DNA from: Spectribacter hydrogenoxidans
GTDB taxonomy: Bacteria > Pseudomonadota > Gammaproteobacteria > Nevskiales > Salinisphaeraceae
Assembly: GCF_031846275.1 (NCBI RefSeq)
Contig: NZ_JAVRIB010000009.1
Location: 96,448 to 160,447, forward strand
Direction of reading: 5' to 3'
DNA length: 64,000 nucleotides
In this document: positions 1-8,555 of the stretch, piece by piece
Position numbering within the stretch: position 1 is the first letter of the stretch
How the letters are laid out: each line of letters opens with the position of its first letter
The notes under the pieces: generated by a model
The model's database searches: none
Seen by the model: only the letters and a program-made list of their open reading frames with translations
Told to the model about the DNA's origin: nothing
Made by a program: the position numbers and the translations under genes

Positions 1-63
1 GAGGCGCAACAAATCGTCACCGTCCTGGCGGTCCGTCATCGGTTAGATGACAATTGCTATTAA
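1..63 (+). CDS. ParE/RelE-family toxin, C-terminal end only (cut by window edge)
   Basis: Frame 1 is open from the window edge to a TAA at 61-63 and gives 20 residues ending IVTVLAVRHRLDDNCY. This is the shape of the last beta strand of ParE/RelE ribonuclease or gyrase toxins, hydrophobic residues followed by xRHxR. The complete ParE in this window (34730-35023) ends in the closely similar LILGIRHQREAGYLL. The toxin body and any antitoxin lie outside the window. The assignment rests on the tail alone, so it is an inference. Confidence 0.5.
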   Translation, partial: EAQQIVTVLAVRHRLDDNCY

Positions 64-126
64 GCTGGTTATCAACAACAGAGCTCGGGTCGCGATCCGG
101 CATCAGTAAACGACAGGAATGAATTG

Positions 127-1056
127 ATGGGATCGCAGCCGGCACTTCCGCTGAACTCGAACCAGCTCAACAGGACGACCGGACTCAGCACCGCCCTCGT
201 GGCCATGGCGGCGTTCTGCTGGGGCATATCGGGTGGTATCGGCGGCATTCTCATGGCCGACGGCTGGAGTGCGTTCGTGGTGGCGTCCTACCGTGGCGCC
301 ATCGGGCTGCTGTTCGTGCTGGGCTGGCTGGCGTTGCGCCCGCGGGACAGTGGCCTGGCCAGTGGCCGGTTGTGGGTCTGGTCGGTGATTGCCGGCCTCG
401 GGGTGGCGGGCAACTTCTCGTTCTATTTCGTGAGCATCGGGGAGGGCAGTGTCGCGGTGGCGGCGACGCTGATGTATTGCGCCCCGGTGTTCGTGTATCT
501 GGTGTCGTTCGCGCTCAAGCTGGAGCGGGCCACGCCGCTGAAGTGGGCGGCAATCGCCATGGTGATGGTCGGGGTCGCGCTGCTGACCGGCATTTACAAC
601 ATCGGGGCGAGCGGCGTTACACCGATCGGCGTGGGCGCCGGGCTGCTGGCCGGGTTGTCGTACGCGTTGTTCATCTTCGGCTTCAAGTACGCGGCGCCGC
701 ACGGCAGCCCGCAGGCGATTCTGGTGATCGCGTTCGCCGCGCTTTGCGCCATCCTGATCGGGTTTGCCGATACCGGCCAGGTGGTGGCGGTGCTGAGCAC
801 CCCGGACTGGCCGCTTTTCGGCATTCTGGGGGTGCTTGGCGCGGGGCTGTCATTCATTCTCTACATCGTCGGACTGAACCACACGGCGCCGGCGGTGGCC
901 TCGATTGTGGCCATGGTGGAGCCGGTCACGGCATCGCTGTTCGGCGTGGTGGTGCTTGAGGAAAGCCTGGTCGGTATGCAGGTAATTGGCATGGGTCTGA
1001 TTCTGGTCACGGTGACGGCGCTGAGCGTCTATTCGAGCGCCCGGCGACCCGCTTAG
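127..1056 (+). CDS. EamA/DMT-family transporter
   Basis: Predicted inner-membrane permease of the drug/metabolite transporter superfamily, 309 aa. After a short polar N-terminus there are about ten hydrophobic segments in two similar halves, the usual two EamA repeats. The first helix has AFCWGISGGIGGI; the end of the second repeat has LNHTAPAVASIVAMVEPVTA, typical of the proline-containing EamA signature. The ATG at 127 directly follows an in-frame TTG at 124; the ATG is preferred. The substrate cannot be told from sequence, since the family exports amino acids, nucleosides and other metabolites. It appears monocistronic. Confidence 0.85.
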   Translation: MGSQPALPLNSNQLNRTTGLSTALVAMAAFCWGISGGIGGILMADGWSAFVVASYRGAIGLLFVLGWLALRPRDSGLASGRLWVWSVIAGLGVAGNFSFYFVSIGEGSVAVAATLMYCAPVFVYLVSFALKLERATPLKWAAIAMVMVGVALLTGIYNIGASGVTPIGVGAGLLAGLSYALFIFGFKYAAPHGSPQAILVIAFAALCAILIGFADTGQVVAVLSTPDWPLFGILGVLGAGLSFILYIVGLNHTAPAVASIVAMVEPVTASLFGVVVLEESLVGMQVIGMGLILVTVTALSVYSSARRPA

Positions 1057-1259
1057 CGCGCTGATTGATTGGCCGGGCTGGTACTGGCCGATGGCGCCTG
1101 CAGGCCTGGGCGGCGACGCTGCCTGGCAGGCCGATGCCGCCGCTCCAGGCATGGTCACAGGGGTTCCCGCACCTGCCGACAAACCGCGATTTGCCCCGCG
1201 GCCCACGCTTTCCGCCACACTGTGCGTCCCTCAACGATGCAGCAGGGCTTCCCCGACAT

Positions 1260-2225
1260 ATGCGCGTCTTCGCCAACCCCATCGGAGCCGGATCGCTCTG
1301 GTTCGACAATCTGACCACCGCCCAGGGCACGCCGGTCGCCTACGACCCGCAGGCGCGGGCGTTTCTGGCCATGCCGCCGTTCTGCGTGAACCGTGGCGTG
1401 ATCGGCTGCAACTGGATTGCGCCGGAGGAAGGCTCGTTCTGCCGATCCTGTGCGATGACGGCGCTGGCCCCCGATCCCTCGATTGCCGATGCCATTCCCA
1501 ACTGGGCACTGACCGAGGCCGCCAAGCGCTGGGCGCTGGACAACCTCGGCCGCTGGCACTGGTTCCGGCCGGAAGACCCGGGCACGCGGCCGGTATTCCA
1601 CATGCTGGCCGAGGGGGCGACGCCGGTGCCGATGGGGCATGCGCAGGGCGTGGTCACCATCAGCGTGAACGAGGCGGATACGGTATTGCGCACTACCCGC
1701 CGCCAGGCCCTGCACGAGCCCTATCGCACCATGATCGGCCACATGCGCCACGAAATCGCCCACATGCTCTGGTGGCGGCTGAGTCTGCGCGACGATTTTC
1801 TTGATGCCTTCCGCGCCATGTTCGGCGACGAGCGCGACGATTATCCGGCTGCCCTGCAGCGCCACTACCACAACGGTCCGCCGGCGGACTGGGACCGACG
1901 CTTCCTGACCACCTATGCTTCGGCCCACCCGCACGAGGACTGGGCCGAGACCGCCGCCCACCTGATGCACCTGACCGACATCACGGACAGCTTCGTCGCC
2001 GCCGGCCTGACCGCCGCCGATCTGCCGAGCCCGCGCTGGGACCCGTATGCCGAGCCGGATGCGGACCGCTTGATCCGGGTGGCGGCATCGCTGACCGTGG
2101 CGGTGAACCACGTCAACCGCGCCATGGGGTTGTCAGATCTGTATCCGTTCGTGCTCTCGGAGGCGGCCCGCCGCAAGCTGGGTTTTGTGCACGACTGGCT
2201 GCGCCGGGGCGCGCAGGGGCTGTAA
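1260..2225 (+). CDS. Putative zinc-binding metallopeptidase (Peptidase_Mx type)
   Basis: Protein of 321 aa with HEIAH at residues 164-168 (HExxH: two zinc-ligand histidines and the catalytic Glu) and a downstream acidic/His segment, HPHEDWAETAAHLMH. The N-terminal part keeps FCVNRGVIGCNW and FCRSCA cysteines that probably bind a second zinc. In relatives I recall, the first 40 residues also form a CxxC zinc ribbon; here that stretch (FANPIGAGSLWFDN) has no cysteines, so one knuckle seems lost. The ATG at 1260 is chosen because similarity starts there; the frame stays open upstream to 1065 but looks non-coding. Family function is not established. Confidence 0.75.
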   Translation: MRVFANPIGAGSLWFDNLTTAQGTPVAYDPQARAFLAMPPFCVNRGVIGCNWIAPEEGSFCRSCAMTALAPDPSIADAIPNWALTEAAKRWALDNLGRWHWFRPEDPGTRPVFHMLAEGATPVPMGHAQGVVTISVNEADTVLRTTRRQALHEPYRTMIGHMRHEIAHMLWWRLSLRDDFLDAFRAMFGDERDDYPAALQRHYHNGPPADWDRRFLTTYASAHPHEDWAETAAHLMHLTDITDSFVAAGLTAADLPSPRWDPYAEPDADRLIRVAASLTVAVNHVNRAMGLSDLYPFVLSEAARRKLGFVHDWLRRGAQGL

Positions 2226-2351
2226 CGCGGACACTGGCTCTCCTGCGTCACGGGATATGCCGCTGGCCCGGTTTGCGGCAGACTGCGGGCATGGGTATGG
2301 CGATGGCGCCGGGAACCAGCCTTTCCAGTCTTGACCATGAAGGAAGATGCC

Positions 2352-2750
2352 ATGAACCGGAATTGCCTACATCACTGGCCGATCGGGTCGGCCGCTCTCC
2401 CGCTGGCCCTGGGCGCCGTGATCGGCCTGGGCGCTTGCGTCAACGACAGCGGTGATCTGGCCACCAGCGCCAGCACCGCCGGCACCACGGCCTATCTCAT
2501 CCACGAAGACCGCGAGGATGACGACTTCGCCCGGGCCCGCGACTTCGCCGACAAGCGCTTCGTGGCCCTGCGCCGCGACGTGGCCGCCGGCGAGGGGGAA
2601 CACCTGGATGCATTTGCCAATCTGATGGGTGAGGCCGATACCGAAGCCTTCGGCCGCTGGCTGCAGGGCAACTACGCCAGCCTGTACGGGCCGGCGGCCG
2701 CCGAGGGCGATCTGGTCAATCGCGTGGTGGCGCTGCGCGAGACTCGCTAG
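2352..2750 (+). CDS. Small lipoprotein of unknown function (DUF3015-like C-terminus)
   Basis: Predicted 132-aa lipoprotein. The signal peptide ends in a lipobox, GLGAC, with the lipidated Cys at residue 29. The ATG at 2352 has a good ribosome binding site (AAGGA at 2340-2344, seven bases upstream), which decides it over in-frame ATGs further up. The mature part is acidic. Its second half (residues about 60-120: arginine-rich helix, GEGEHLDAFANLMG, FGRWLQGNYASLYG) resembles the helical tail of DUF3015 proteins from memory; this is tentative. No function can be stated. Confidence 0.65.
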   Translation: MNRNCLHHWPIGSAALPLALGAVIGLGACVNDSGDLATSASTAGTTAYLIHEDREDDDFARARDFADKRFVALRRDVAAGEGEHLDAFANLMGEADTEAFGRWLQGNYASLYGPAAAEGDLVNRVVALRETR

Positions 2751-2901
2751 CGAGCAGGTATGGGGCACGCGGTTGGCAGCCCCGCCGGTTGCCGGCCGGG
2801 TGCCCCGCGCCCGGCCCATTGCCGGGAGGGCGCTTCAGGTTCGGCAAATACGCCGGGAATCGGCTATTATGGCCGGCTTTTCCCGGCGATTTTCACGCGA
2901 C

Positions 2902-4074
2902 ATGAGCCATAACCTGTCCGATCGCGAGCTGCCGTTTCCGCTGGCCCGCATCGGCATTATCGGCGGCGGCCAGCTCGGCCGCATGATGGTGCGCAAGGCC
3001 ACCCAGCTGGGGTTTTCCGCCATCGTGCTGGATCCGACGCCGAATTCGCCGGCCGGCCAGGTCGCTGGCCACCAGATCGTGGGCGATTTCTTCGACCCGG
3101 CCAAGCTGCGCGAGCTGGCCGAACTGTCGAACGTGACCACCTTCGACATCGAATCCATCGACTCGAAGGCGCTGGAAGAGCTGGTGGCCGAGGGGTTCAG
3201 CATCCTCCCGTCGCCGCGACTGCTGGCCAGCATCCAGAACAAGCTGACGCAGAAGCGGATGCTGGCCGACAGGGGCATTGCCACCGGCCGCTTTGTGGAA
3301 CTGGACCAGCCCACGCCGGCAGCCCTGGCCGAGTTCGGCTACCCGCTGGTGCAGAAGGCCCAGCGCGGCGGTTACGACGGCCGCGGGGTGGAAATCTTCC
3401 ATGACGACACCGACCCGGAGCGCATCCTGCCGGTGCCCAGCCTGCTGGAGGAATACGTCGACTGCGACAGGGAGTTGGCGGTGATGGTCGCGCGCGGGCT
3501 GGACGGCACCACGCGCGCCTATCCGGTGGTCGAGATGGTGTTCGATCCGGAAGCCAACATCCTGGACCAACTCCTGGCCCCGGCCCGTATCAGTGAAGAG
3601 CAGACCCGCGCTGCCCGCGAACTGGCCATCAAAACGATCGACGCCATCGATGGCGTCGGCGTGTTCGGCGTGGAGCTGTTCCTGGCCAAGGACGGCCGCC
3701 TGCTGGTCAACGAGATCGCCCCGCGCACGCACAACTCCGGGCACTACACCATCGAGGCCTGCGTGACCGACCAGTTCGAGCAGCAGATCCGCGCCATCAC
3801 CGGTCTGCCGCTGGGCTCGACCGAGCAGGTGCAGCCAGCGGTGATGATCAACCTGCTGGGTGAGCCGGGTTACAGTGGTCGTACCATTGTCGAGGGCCTC
3901 AGCGATGCGCTGGCCGTCGAGGGCGCGGCGGTGCACATCTACGGCAAGGCGGAATCCCAGCCAGGCCGGAAAATGGGTCACGTGACCGTGGTCGACCGCA
4001 GCATTGAAGCGGCCGGCGCCAAGGCGGAACGGATACGCCAGGTTCTGAAGATTCGTGGAGAGCGCCCCCTATGA
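2902..4074 (+). CDS. purK: 5-(carboxyamino)imidazole ribonucleotide synthase
   Basis: ATP-dependent carboxylation of AIR to N5-CAIR in purine biosynthesis. The 390-aa protein has the PurK opening GIIGGGQLGRM at residues 18-28 and an ATP-grasp domain with AQRGGYDGRGVEIF and EEYVDCDRELAVMVAR, then the metal-binding NEIAPRTHNSGHYTIEAC. The start is uncertain: ATG 2902 gives the best family alignment, and an in-frame ATG lies at 2869 inside a TATTAT-like sequence that may be a promoter -10. Its stop overlaps the purE start (ATGA at 4071-4074), so the two next-step enzymes are translationally coupled. Confidence 0.95.
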   Translation: MSHNLSDRELPFPLARIGIIGGGQLGRMMVRKATQLGFSAIVLDPTPNSPAGQVAGHQIVGDFFDPAKLRELAELSNVTTFDIESIDSKALEELVAEGFSILPSPRLLASIQNKLTQKRMLADRGIATGRFVELDQPTPAALAEFGYPLVQKAQRGGYDGRGVEIFHDDTDPERILPVPSLLEEYVDCDRELAVMVARGLDGTTRAYPVVEMVFDPEANILDQLLAPARISEEQTRAARELAIKTIDAIDGVGVFGVELFLAKDGRLLVNEIAPRTHNSGHYTIEACVTDQFEQQIRAITGLPLGSTEQVQPAVMINLLGEPGYSGRTIVEGLSDALAVEGAAVHIYGKAESQPGRKMGHVTVVDRSIEAAGAKAERIRQVLKIRGERPL

Positions 4075-4577
4075 CAACGGAACAACAGCCGCTGGTCGGC
4101 ATCATCATGGGCAGCGACTCCGATCTGCCGGTGATGCAGAAGGCGGCCGACATGCTCGACCAGCTGGCGGTGCCGTATGAGCTGACCATCGTGTCCGCCC
4201 ATCGCACGCCACAGCGTCTTTACGACTACGCCACCGGTGCCGAGGATCGCGGCTTGCGGGTGATCATCGCCGGTGCCGGCGGCGCCGCGCACCTGCCGGG
4301 CATGGCCGCGGCCATGACGCCGCTGCCGGTGATCGGCGTGCCGGTCAACGTCACCGCGCTCAGCGGCCAGGATTCGCTGCTGTCCATCGTGCAGATGCCG
4401 GCCGGCGTGCCGGTGGCCACCGTGGCTATCGACAACGCCACCAATGCCGGCCTGCTGGCCGCGCAGATTCTCGGCACCGGCGATAGCACGCTGCGGGATC
4501 GCGTCAGGGCCTATCGCAAGACGCTGGAAGAAAAGGTGCTGACCAAGGCCCAGGACCTGACCCGCCGCGGCGGATAA
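4071..4577 (+). CDS. purE: N5-carboxyaminoimidazole ribonucleotide mutase (class I PurE)
   Basis: Moves the carboxyl group of N5-CAIR to give CAIR, the step after PurK. The 168-aa protein shows the class I motifs: GSDSDLPVM (14-22), SAHRTP (42-47, with the catalytic His) and IIAGAGGAAHLPGM. Class II PurE, which uses CO2 directly, would not need PurK; the coupled purK confirms class I. The start overlaps the purK stop by four bases. Confidence 0.96.
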   Translation: MTTEQQPLVGIIMGSDSDLPVMQKAADMLDQLAVPYELTIVSAHRTPQRLYDYATGAEDRGLRVIIAGAGGAAHLPGMAAAMTPLPVIGVPVNVTALSGQDSLLSIVQMPAGVPVATVAIDNATNAGLLAAQILGTGDSTLRDRVRAYRKTLEEKVLTKAQDLTRRGG

Positions 4578-4638
4578 CCGGACGGACGCAACGACCGGCG
4601 GTTTCCGCCCGATGCCCATTGTGTGGCAGATTCGCGGT

Positions 4639-4977
4639 ATGGACTGGCGAATCCGACTGACCATGCTCGTGCTTGCACTGGCCCCCGGCCTGCCGGTGGC
4701 GGCGGGCGAGGCGGAGGATCCGCGGGCCTTCATCGAGTTCGGGCACGAGTACGCCTCCGCCTGCACCCGCCACCGCGCCGAGATGCGGCTGGTGGCCAAC
4801 ACCCACGAAGCCCGCGCCATCGAAATCGTGCTGTGGCGCTATCTGGGCGATACCCGCAGCCAGGGCCGCAGCGTCAAGACACTGGCGCCGGGCGCCGACC
4901 CGGAACCGCTGGGCTGCACCAAGGCCAACGGGCTGGAACGGCGCTGGGAAATCGAGCGGATCGACTTCGTACGCTGA
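4639..4977 (+). CDS. Exported protein of unknown function
   Basis: Protein of about 112 aa from ATG 4639, which begins MDWRIRLTMLVLALAPGLPV, a good Sec signal peptide. A start at 4612 would add nine residues and spoil that shape; neither has a strong ribosome binding site. The mature part contains only two cysteines (SACTRH and LGCTKAN), which could form a disulphide in the periplasm. I do not recognise a family. It follows purE by about 60 bases and may be co-transcribed. Confidence 0.55.
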   Translation: MDWRIRLTMLVLALAPGLPVAAGEAEDPRAFIEFGHEYASACTRHRAEMRLVANTHEARAIEIVLWRYLGDTRSQGRSVKTLAPGADPEPLGCTKANGLERRWEIERIDFVR

Positions 4978-5167
4978 TTTTCCGGACAATATCGACGCCC
5001 GGGAATGGGTTGTTCGACGGTTGGATGCTGGTGGCCACACGGGTGGAACGATAACTGCAACGACTCCGGTAAGCGCCATCATCTTGCCGACGGCGCCGGG
5101 TGTTTGCTGTGCGCCTGGTGCCGCATACTGCGTAAGACAACGCTTTCACGAACCGGGGACTGCATTG

Positions 5168-6613
5168 GTGACAACGGTTAGCGCCAGGCGCCGATCACTG
5201 CTGCGGGCAGTCGTTGCGACTGCCGGCGCGTTTCTGCTGGCGCTGGTCTTATTCCAGACGCTGGTCTGGCAGCAGGGCCAGGAGCGCCAGCATCAGGAGC
5301 GTGAGCGAGTGGTCGAACACGCGGCCAGTCTGCGCTCACGGCTGGATACGGGGTTGAGTTCGACGCTGTATCTCGCCAACGGGCTGGTGGCCCTGATCCG
5401 CGGGGTGGACAACCCCACCCCGACGCAATACCGGGGGGCATTGCGCGCCCTGCACGATGCCGATCCGCGGGTGCGCAACATCGGCCTCGCCCCGGACAAC
5501 CGGATTGCCTACGTGCACCCGCTCGAAGGCAATGAAAAGGCCATCGGGCTGCGTTTGGACAACCAGAAGGATCAGTGGCCGAGCGTTCGCCGGGCCATCG
5601 AAAGCCGCAGTTCGGTGGTGGCGGGGCCGGTCGATCTCGTCCAGGGTGGCCGCGGCATCATCCACCGCACACCCGTTTTCCTCGAAGATGGCGACTACTG
5701 GGGGATGATATCGATCGTGATCGACATCCCGCGGCTGCTCGACTACGTCGGTCTGGCGCCGGAAGTGGATGGCATCCGCTACTGGCTGCTGGGCGATGCC
5801 GACGGCAGCGGTGGGCGCGGGCGTTTGGCGGGCCAGGGTGACGTCCCCGCCGATGCGGTGTCCATGCCGATCAGCCTGCCGGGCGCATCCTGGCAGCTGC
5901 TGGCGGCGCCGGTCGACGGCTGGCGTCCGCAAGCCGGCTATGTCTGGACCTGGCGGCTGGCCGGTCTGGTACTGGCGGGTCTGGTGGCCTGGGTGGTCTG
6001 GCTGCTGATCCGCGCGAATCAGCGCCACCGGGCGATGGCCGGCGCCATGCAGCGGCTCAATGACGAACTGGTGATGAAGAACACCGAACTGACCCAGTTG
6101 TCGCGCCACGATGGCCTGACTGGTCTGTCCAACCGGCGGCACTTCGATGACGTCTACGCCAAGGCCTGGGCCAGGGCGTGGCGCCAGCGCCGTGCCATTC
6201 ACGTGCTGATCATCGATTTCGACAACTTCAAGGCGATCAATGATCGTTACGGCCATGTCGCCGGGGATGCCTGTCTGATTGGTGGTGCCGCTGCCATCCG
6301 GCGAGCCGTGGGCCGGGGCGAGGATCTGGTGGCGCGCTCCGGTGGCGAGGAGTTCGCCGTCGTGATCGAGAATGCCGATGCCGCCGCCGTGGATCTTCTG
6401 GCCGAACGCATCCGCCGTGAAGTCGCGGCGGCGTTAATCGATGCGCCCGGGCAGCTCGAGCCGCTGTCGCTGACCGCCAGCATCGGTGTGGCCGGCGCCG
6501 TGCCGAACGGCCCCGATGGCGGCGCCGATCTGTACCGCGAGGCCGATGGGGCGCTGTATCGGGCCAAGCGGCAGGGCCGCAACCGCGTGTGCTGGGCCGA
6601 AAGCCGTGGATGA
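5168..6613 (+). CDS. Membrane diguanylate cyclase, CHASE sensor plus GGDEF
   Basis: Makes cyclic di-GMP from GTP in response to an extracytoplasmic signal. The 481-aa protein has a first membrane segment (residues about 14-34), a periplasmic CHASE-like domain of about 220 residues, a second membrane helix (LAGLVLAGLVAWVVWLLI), a short coiled linker and a GGDEF domain. The active site is intact: SGGEEF with GGEEF at 392-396, DFDNFKAINDRYGH for metal binding, and an upstream RGED that fits the RxxD inhibitory site five residues before GGEEF, suggesting product inhibition. The start is taken as GTG 5168 (TTG at 5165 also possible). No partner EAL gene is adjacent. Confidence 0.9.
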   Translation: MTTVSARRRSLLRAVVATAGAFLLALVLFQTLVWQQGQERQHQERERVVEHAASLRSRLDTGLSSTLYLANGLVALIRGVDNPTPTQYRGALRALHDADPRVRNIGLAPDNRIAYVHPLEGNEKAIGLRLDNQKDQWPSVRRAIESRSSVVAGPVDLVQGGRGIIHRTPVFLEDGDYWGMISIVIDIPRLLDYVGLAPEVDGIRYWLLGDADGSGGRGRLAGQGDVPADAVSMPISLPGASWQLLAAPVDGWRPQAGYVWTWRLAGLVLAGLVAWVVWLLIRANQRHRAMAGAMQRLNDELVMKNTELTQLSRHDGLTGLSNRRHFDDVYAKAWARAWRQRRAIHVLIIDFDNFKAINDRYGHVAGDACLIGGAAAIRRAVGRGEDLVARSGGEEFAVVIENADAAAVDLLAERIRREVAAALIDAPGQLEPLSLTASIGVAGAVPNGPDGGADLYREADGALYRAKRQGRNRVCWAESRG

Positions 6614-7175
6614 AAGTGTCCGGCGCGCGATGGCGCGCCTGCCCAACGTGCCGGACCTCTACGGCTGGCTGCACCTGGACCGGCGCGGGCGCTGGTTTGT
6701 CAATGGCGAGCGCATCACCCACCCGCGCATCCTGGCCTTCATGGCCCGCAACTACGCGGTGGATGATCGTGGCTGCTGGTTCTTCCAGAACGGGCCGCAG
6801 CGGGGCTACGTCAGCCTGGAATACACCCCGTTGATCCTGCGGGTGGACAGCGCGGGCGACCTGATCACGCATACCGGCTTTCCGGTGACCACCATCCACC
6901 GGATCTGCCTGGACGAGCAGGGCAGCCTGGTGGCGGACACGCCGCTTGGCGCGGGCGTGATCGACGACCATGATCTGGCATGGGCGCTATCGCGCCTGCG
7001 CCACGGGGATGATCCCGCCGATGATACGGCCATTGCCGATGCCCTTGCACTGCCCGGCGGCACGGCTACGTCGCTGTGGTTCACGTTTGCGGGGGATTCG
7101 GTAGAAGTGGGCCGGGTGGATGCCGATGCGTTACCCGCGGCGCTGAGTTTCGTCCGTGAGCCGTCAGCCTCGTAA
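6606..7175 (+). CDS. Conserved protein of unknown function, coupled to the GGDEF gene
   Basis: Soluble protein of 189 aa without signal or membrane segment. Conserved-looking blocks are YGWLHLDRRGRWFVNGERI, HPRILAFMARNYAVDDRG and WFFQNGPQRGYVSLEYTPL. I associate this with a DUF (possibly DUF2944) but am not certain. The GTG start at 6606 overlaps the cyclase stop by eight bases, implying translational coupling; an ATG at 6630 is the alternative. Coupling with a cyclic di-GMP synthase hints at a shared pathway, but nothing in the sequence shows nucleotide binding. Confidence 0.65.
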   Translation: MDESVRRAMARLPNVPDLYGWLHLDRRGRWFVNGERITHPRILAFMARNYAVDDRGCWFFQNGPQRGYVSLEYTPLILRVDSAGDLITHTGFPVTTIHRICLDEQGSLVADTPLGAGVIDDHDLAWALSRLRHGDDPADDTAIADALALPGGTATSLWFTFAGDSVEVGRVDADALPAALSFVREPSAS

Positions 7176-7196
7176 CGGATTCCGGCCAAACCGCAG

Positions 7197-7214
7197 GGTG
7201 CAATTTATTGCGCC
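7197..7214. repeat. ATTCAT-family palindrome (variant)
   Basis: GGTGCAATTTATTGCGCC: one imperfect copy of the 18-nt palindrome found thirteen times in the window, with ATTTAT in the loop and one mismatched arm pair. It lies 20 bases after the stop at 7175. Confidence 0.55.
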
Positions 7215-7254
7215 GGCCCGATGATCCGCAACTGACCCGACTGGGCGCAATCGC

Positions 7255-7533
7255 CTACCCGCTGGCCCGCATTCCCCCGCCGGAACCCGGGCCGGTGGGC
7301 GGCGTCCACACGTTGCGGATCGCCTGCCGCCCACGTTCCGGAAAATCGTCGGAAAACCGCAGCCGCGCATGGCGACCTGCGCCCTTGCATTCGATTTTTC
7401 CGCGGTCGATGCCGTGCAGGGTAGCGATATCCTGCACCGCGTTGAGAAAACGCGGCGGCGGTTTGCCGACGGCGACATGCACGCCCTCGGCGTCGATGCG
7501 CAATCGGTAGGTCAGCCGGAAACGGTCGAACAT
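7255..7533 (-). CDS. Small conserved protein (DUF3634-like)
   Basis: Protein of 92 aa starting MFDRFRLTYRLRIDAEGVHV. The pattern of a short beta-rich opening, then GKPPPRFLNAVQDIA, a GKIECKG turn, and ARLRFSDDFPERGRQAIRNVW resembles DUF3634 proteins, although here the usual N-terminal membrane helix is absent. Function unknown. It lies downstream of, and on the same strand as, the secreted esterase (17 bases apart) and may be its operon partner. Confidence 0.6.
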   Translation of the reverse strand: MFDRFRLTYRLRIDAEGVHVAVGKPPPRFLNAVQDIATLHGIDRGKIECKGAGRHARLRFSDDFPERGRQAIRNVWTPPTGPGSGGGMRASG

Positions 7534-7549
7534 GCGGGGCAGCCCCGGG

Positions 7550-8545
7550 TCAGTCGGTGGATGTGGCGGCGGCCGCGGCCCGCCGCCGCTCGCGAAAGAA
7601 TGCCCAGATCGCGGCGTTGGCGTCGATCACCTCGGTAGCGGGGCCCAGAATGCGCGTCAGCGCGGGCTCGGCACCCGGCCAGACGTGGCCCGCGCCGGAC
7701 AGCTGCCACAACTGAACCGTGGCGCCAGCGGGGCAGTCGGCGTAGCTCAGCCGCACCGCCCGGTGTTCGGTGTCGGGGCCGCGCCAGGTCCGTTCCTCGT
7801 CGGTTGCCGCCCGCGCAGGTCGGCAGCCATTGCGTTCGGCCCAGGCGGTGAGCGAGGCATTCACGGGCGGATGGTGGACGCGTGTTCGCGTCAGGGGAAA
7901 GGGCGGCCCCAGCCCGCCGTCAAACAGCGCCCGCGGATCGTCACGGCTGTGGATGTGCAGGATCGGCACCGGGGTGCCGCCGGCATCGGTCGGCGCGATG
8001 ATACCGGCGATCGGTGCCACCGCCGCCAGGCGATCTCCCAGCGCCTGCGCCAGCCGGTAGGTCATCATGGCACCGTTGGACAGGCCGGTGGCGTAGATGC
8101 GCTGCGGGTCGGCGGGCAGGGTCTCGATCAATCGGTCGATCAGCGCGGCCACGAAGCCGACATCGTCCACGTTCTCCCGGGCGGCATGGCCACAGCAGTC
8201 GCCCGCATTCCAGGTGTGCAGGCGCCCGAGGATGCCGCCGGTGCCGTCGGGGTAGACGGTGACGAAACCCTCGCGCCCGCCCAGTTCATGCAGCCGGCTG
8301 TAATCCTGCTGGTTGGCGGCATGACCGCCGCCGCCGTGGAAATTGAGGACCACCGGCCACGGCGGTTCACCCGCGTCGTCCGGCACATGGACCAGCGCCT
8401 GGCGCTGCCGACCGTCGTGTTCCAGTTCGAGCGTGTGTACGCCCGGGTCCAGTGCCGCCGCGGGCAGGGCGACAATCCAGATTATCAGCGCCAGCCATCC
8501 CGCGCGGCGGCGGTTCCCGGTTGCCGGCATCCCTGCCGTACGCAT
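7550..8545 (-). CDS. Secreted PHB-depolymerase/feruloyl-esterase-like hydrolase (LpqC family)
   Basis: Exported alpha/beta hydrolase, 331 aa, with an N-terminal signal segment (WLALIIWIVALPAAALD, residues 17-33). Catalytic features: oxyanion loop NFHGGGGHAANQQ (68-80) and nucleophile elbow GLSNGAM with Ser156; a later HIHSRDDP gives the acid region and GAGHVWPG the histidine. The CCGH pair at 117-120 fits a family disulphide. Relatives cleave polyhydroxybutyrate oligomers or plant-type esters; the substrate here is not shown. Confidence 0.85.
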   Translation of the reverse strand: MRTAGMPATGNRRRAGWLALIIWIVALPAAALDPGVHTLELEHDGRQRQALVHVPDDAGEPPWPVVLNFHGGGGHAANQQDYSRLHELGGREGFVTVYPDGTGGILGRLHTWNAGDCCGHAARENVDDVGFVAALIDRLIETLPADPQRIYATGLSNGAMMTYRLAQALGDRLAAVAPIAGIIAPTDAGGTPVPILHIHSRDDPRALFDGGLGPPFPLTRTRVHHPPVNASLTAWAERNGCRPARAATDEERTWRGPDTEHRAVRLSYADCPAGATVQLWQLSGAGHVWPGAEPALTRILGPATEVIDANAAIWAFFRERRRAAAAATSTD

Positions 8546-8555
8546 GAGAGCCGAC

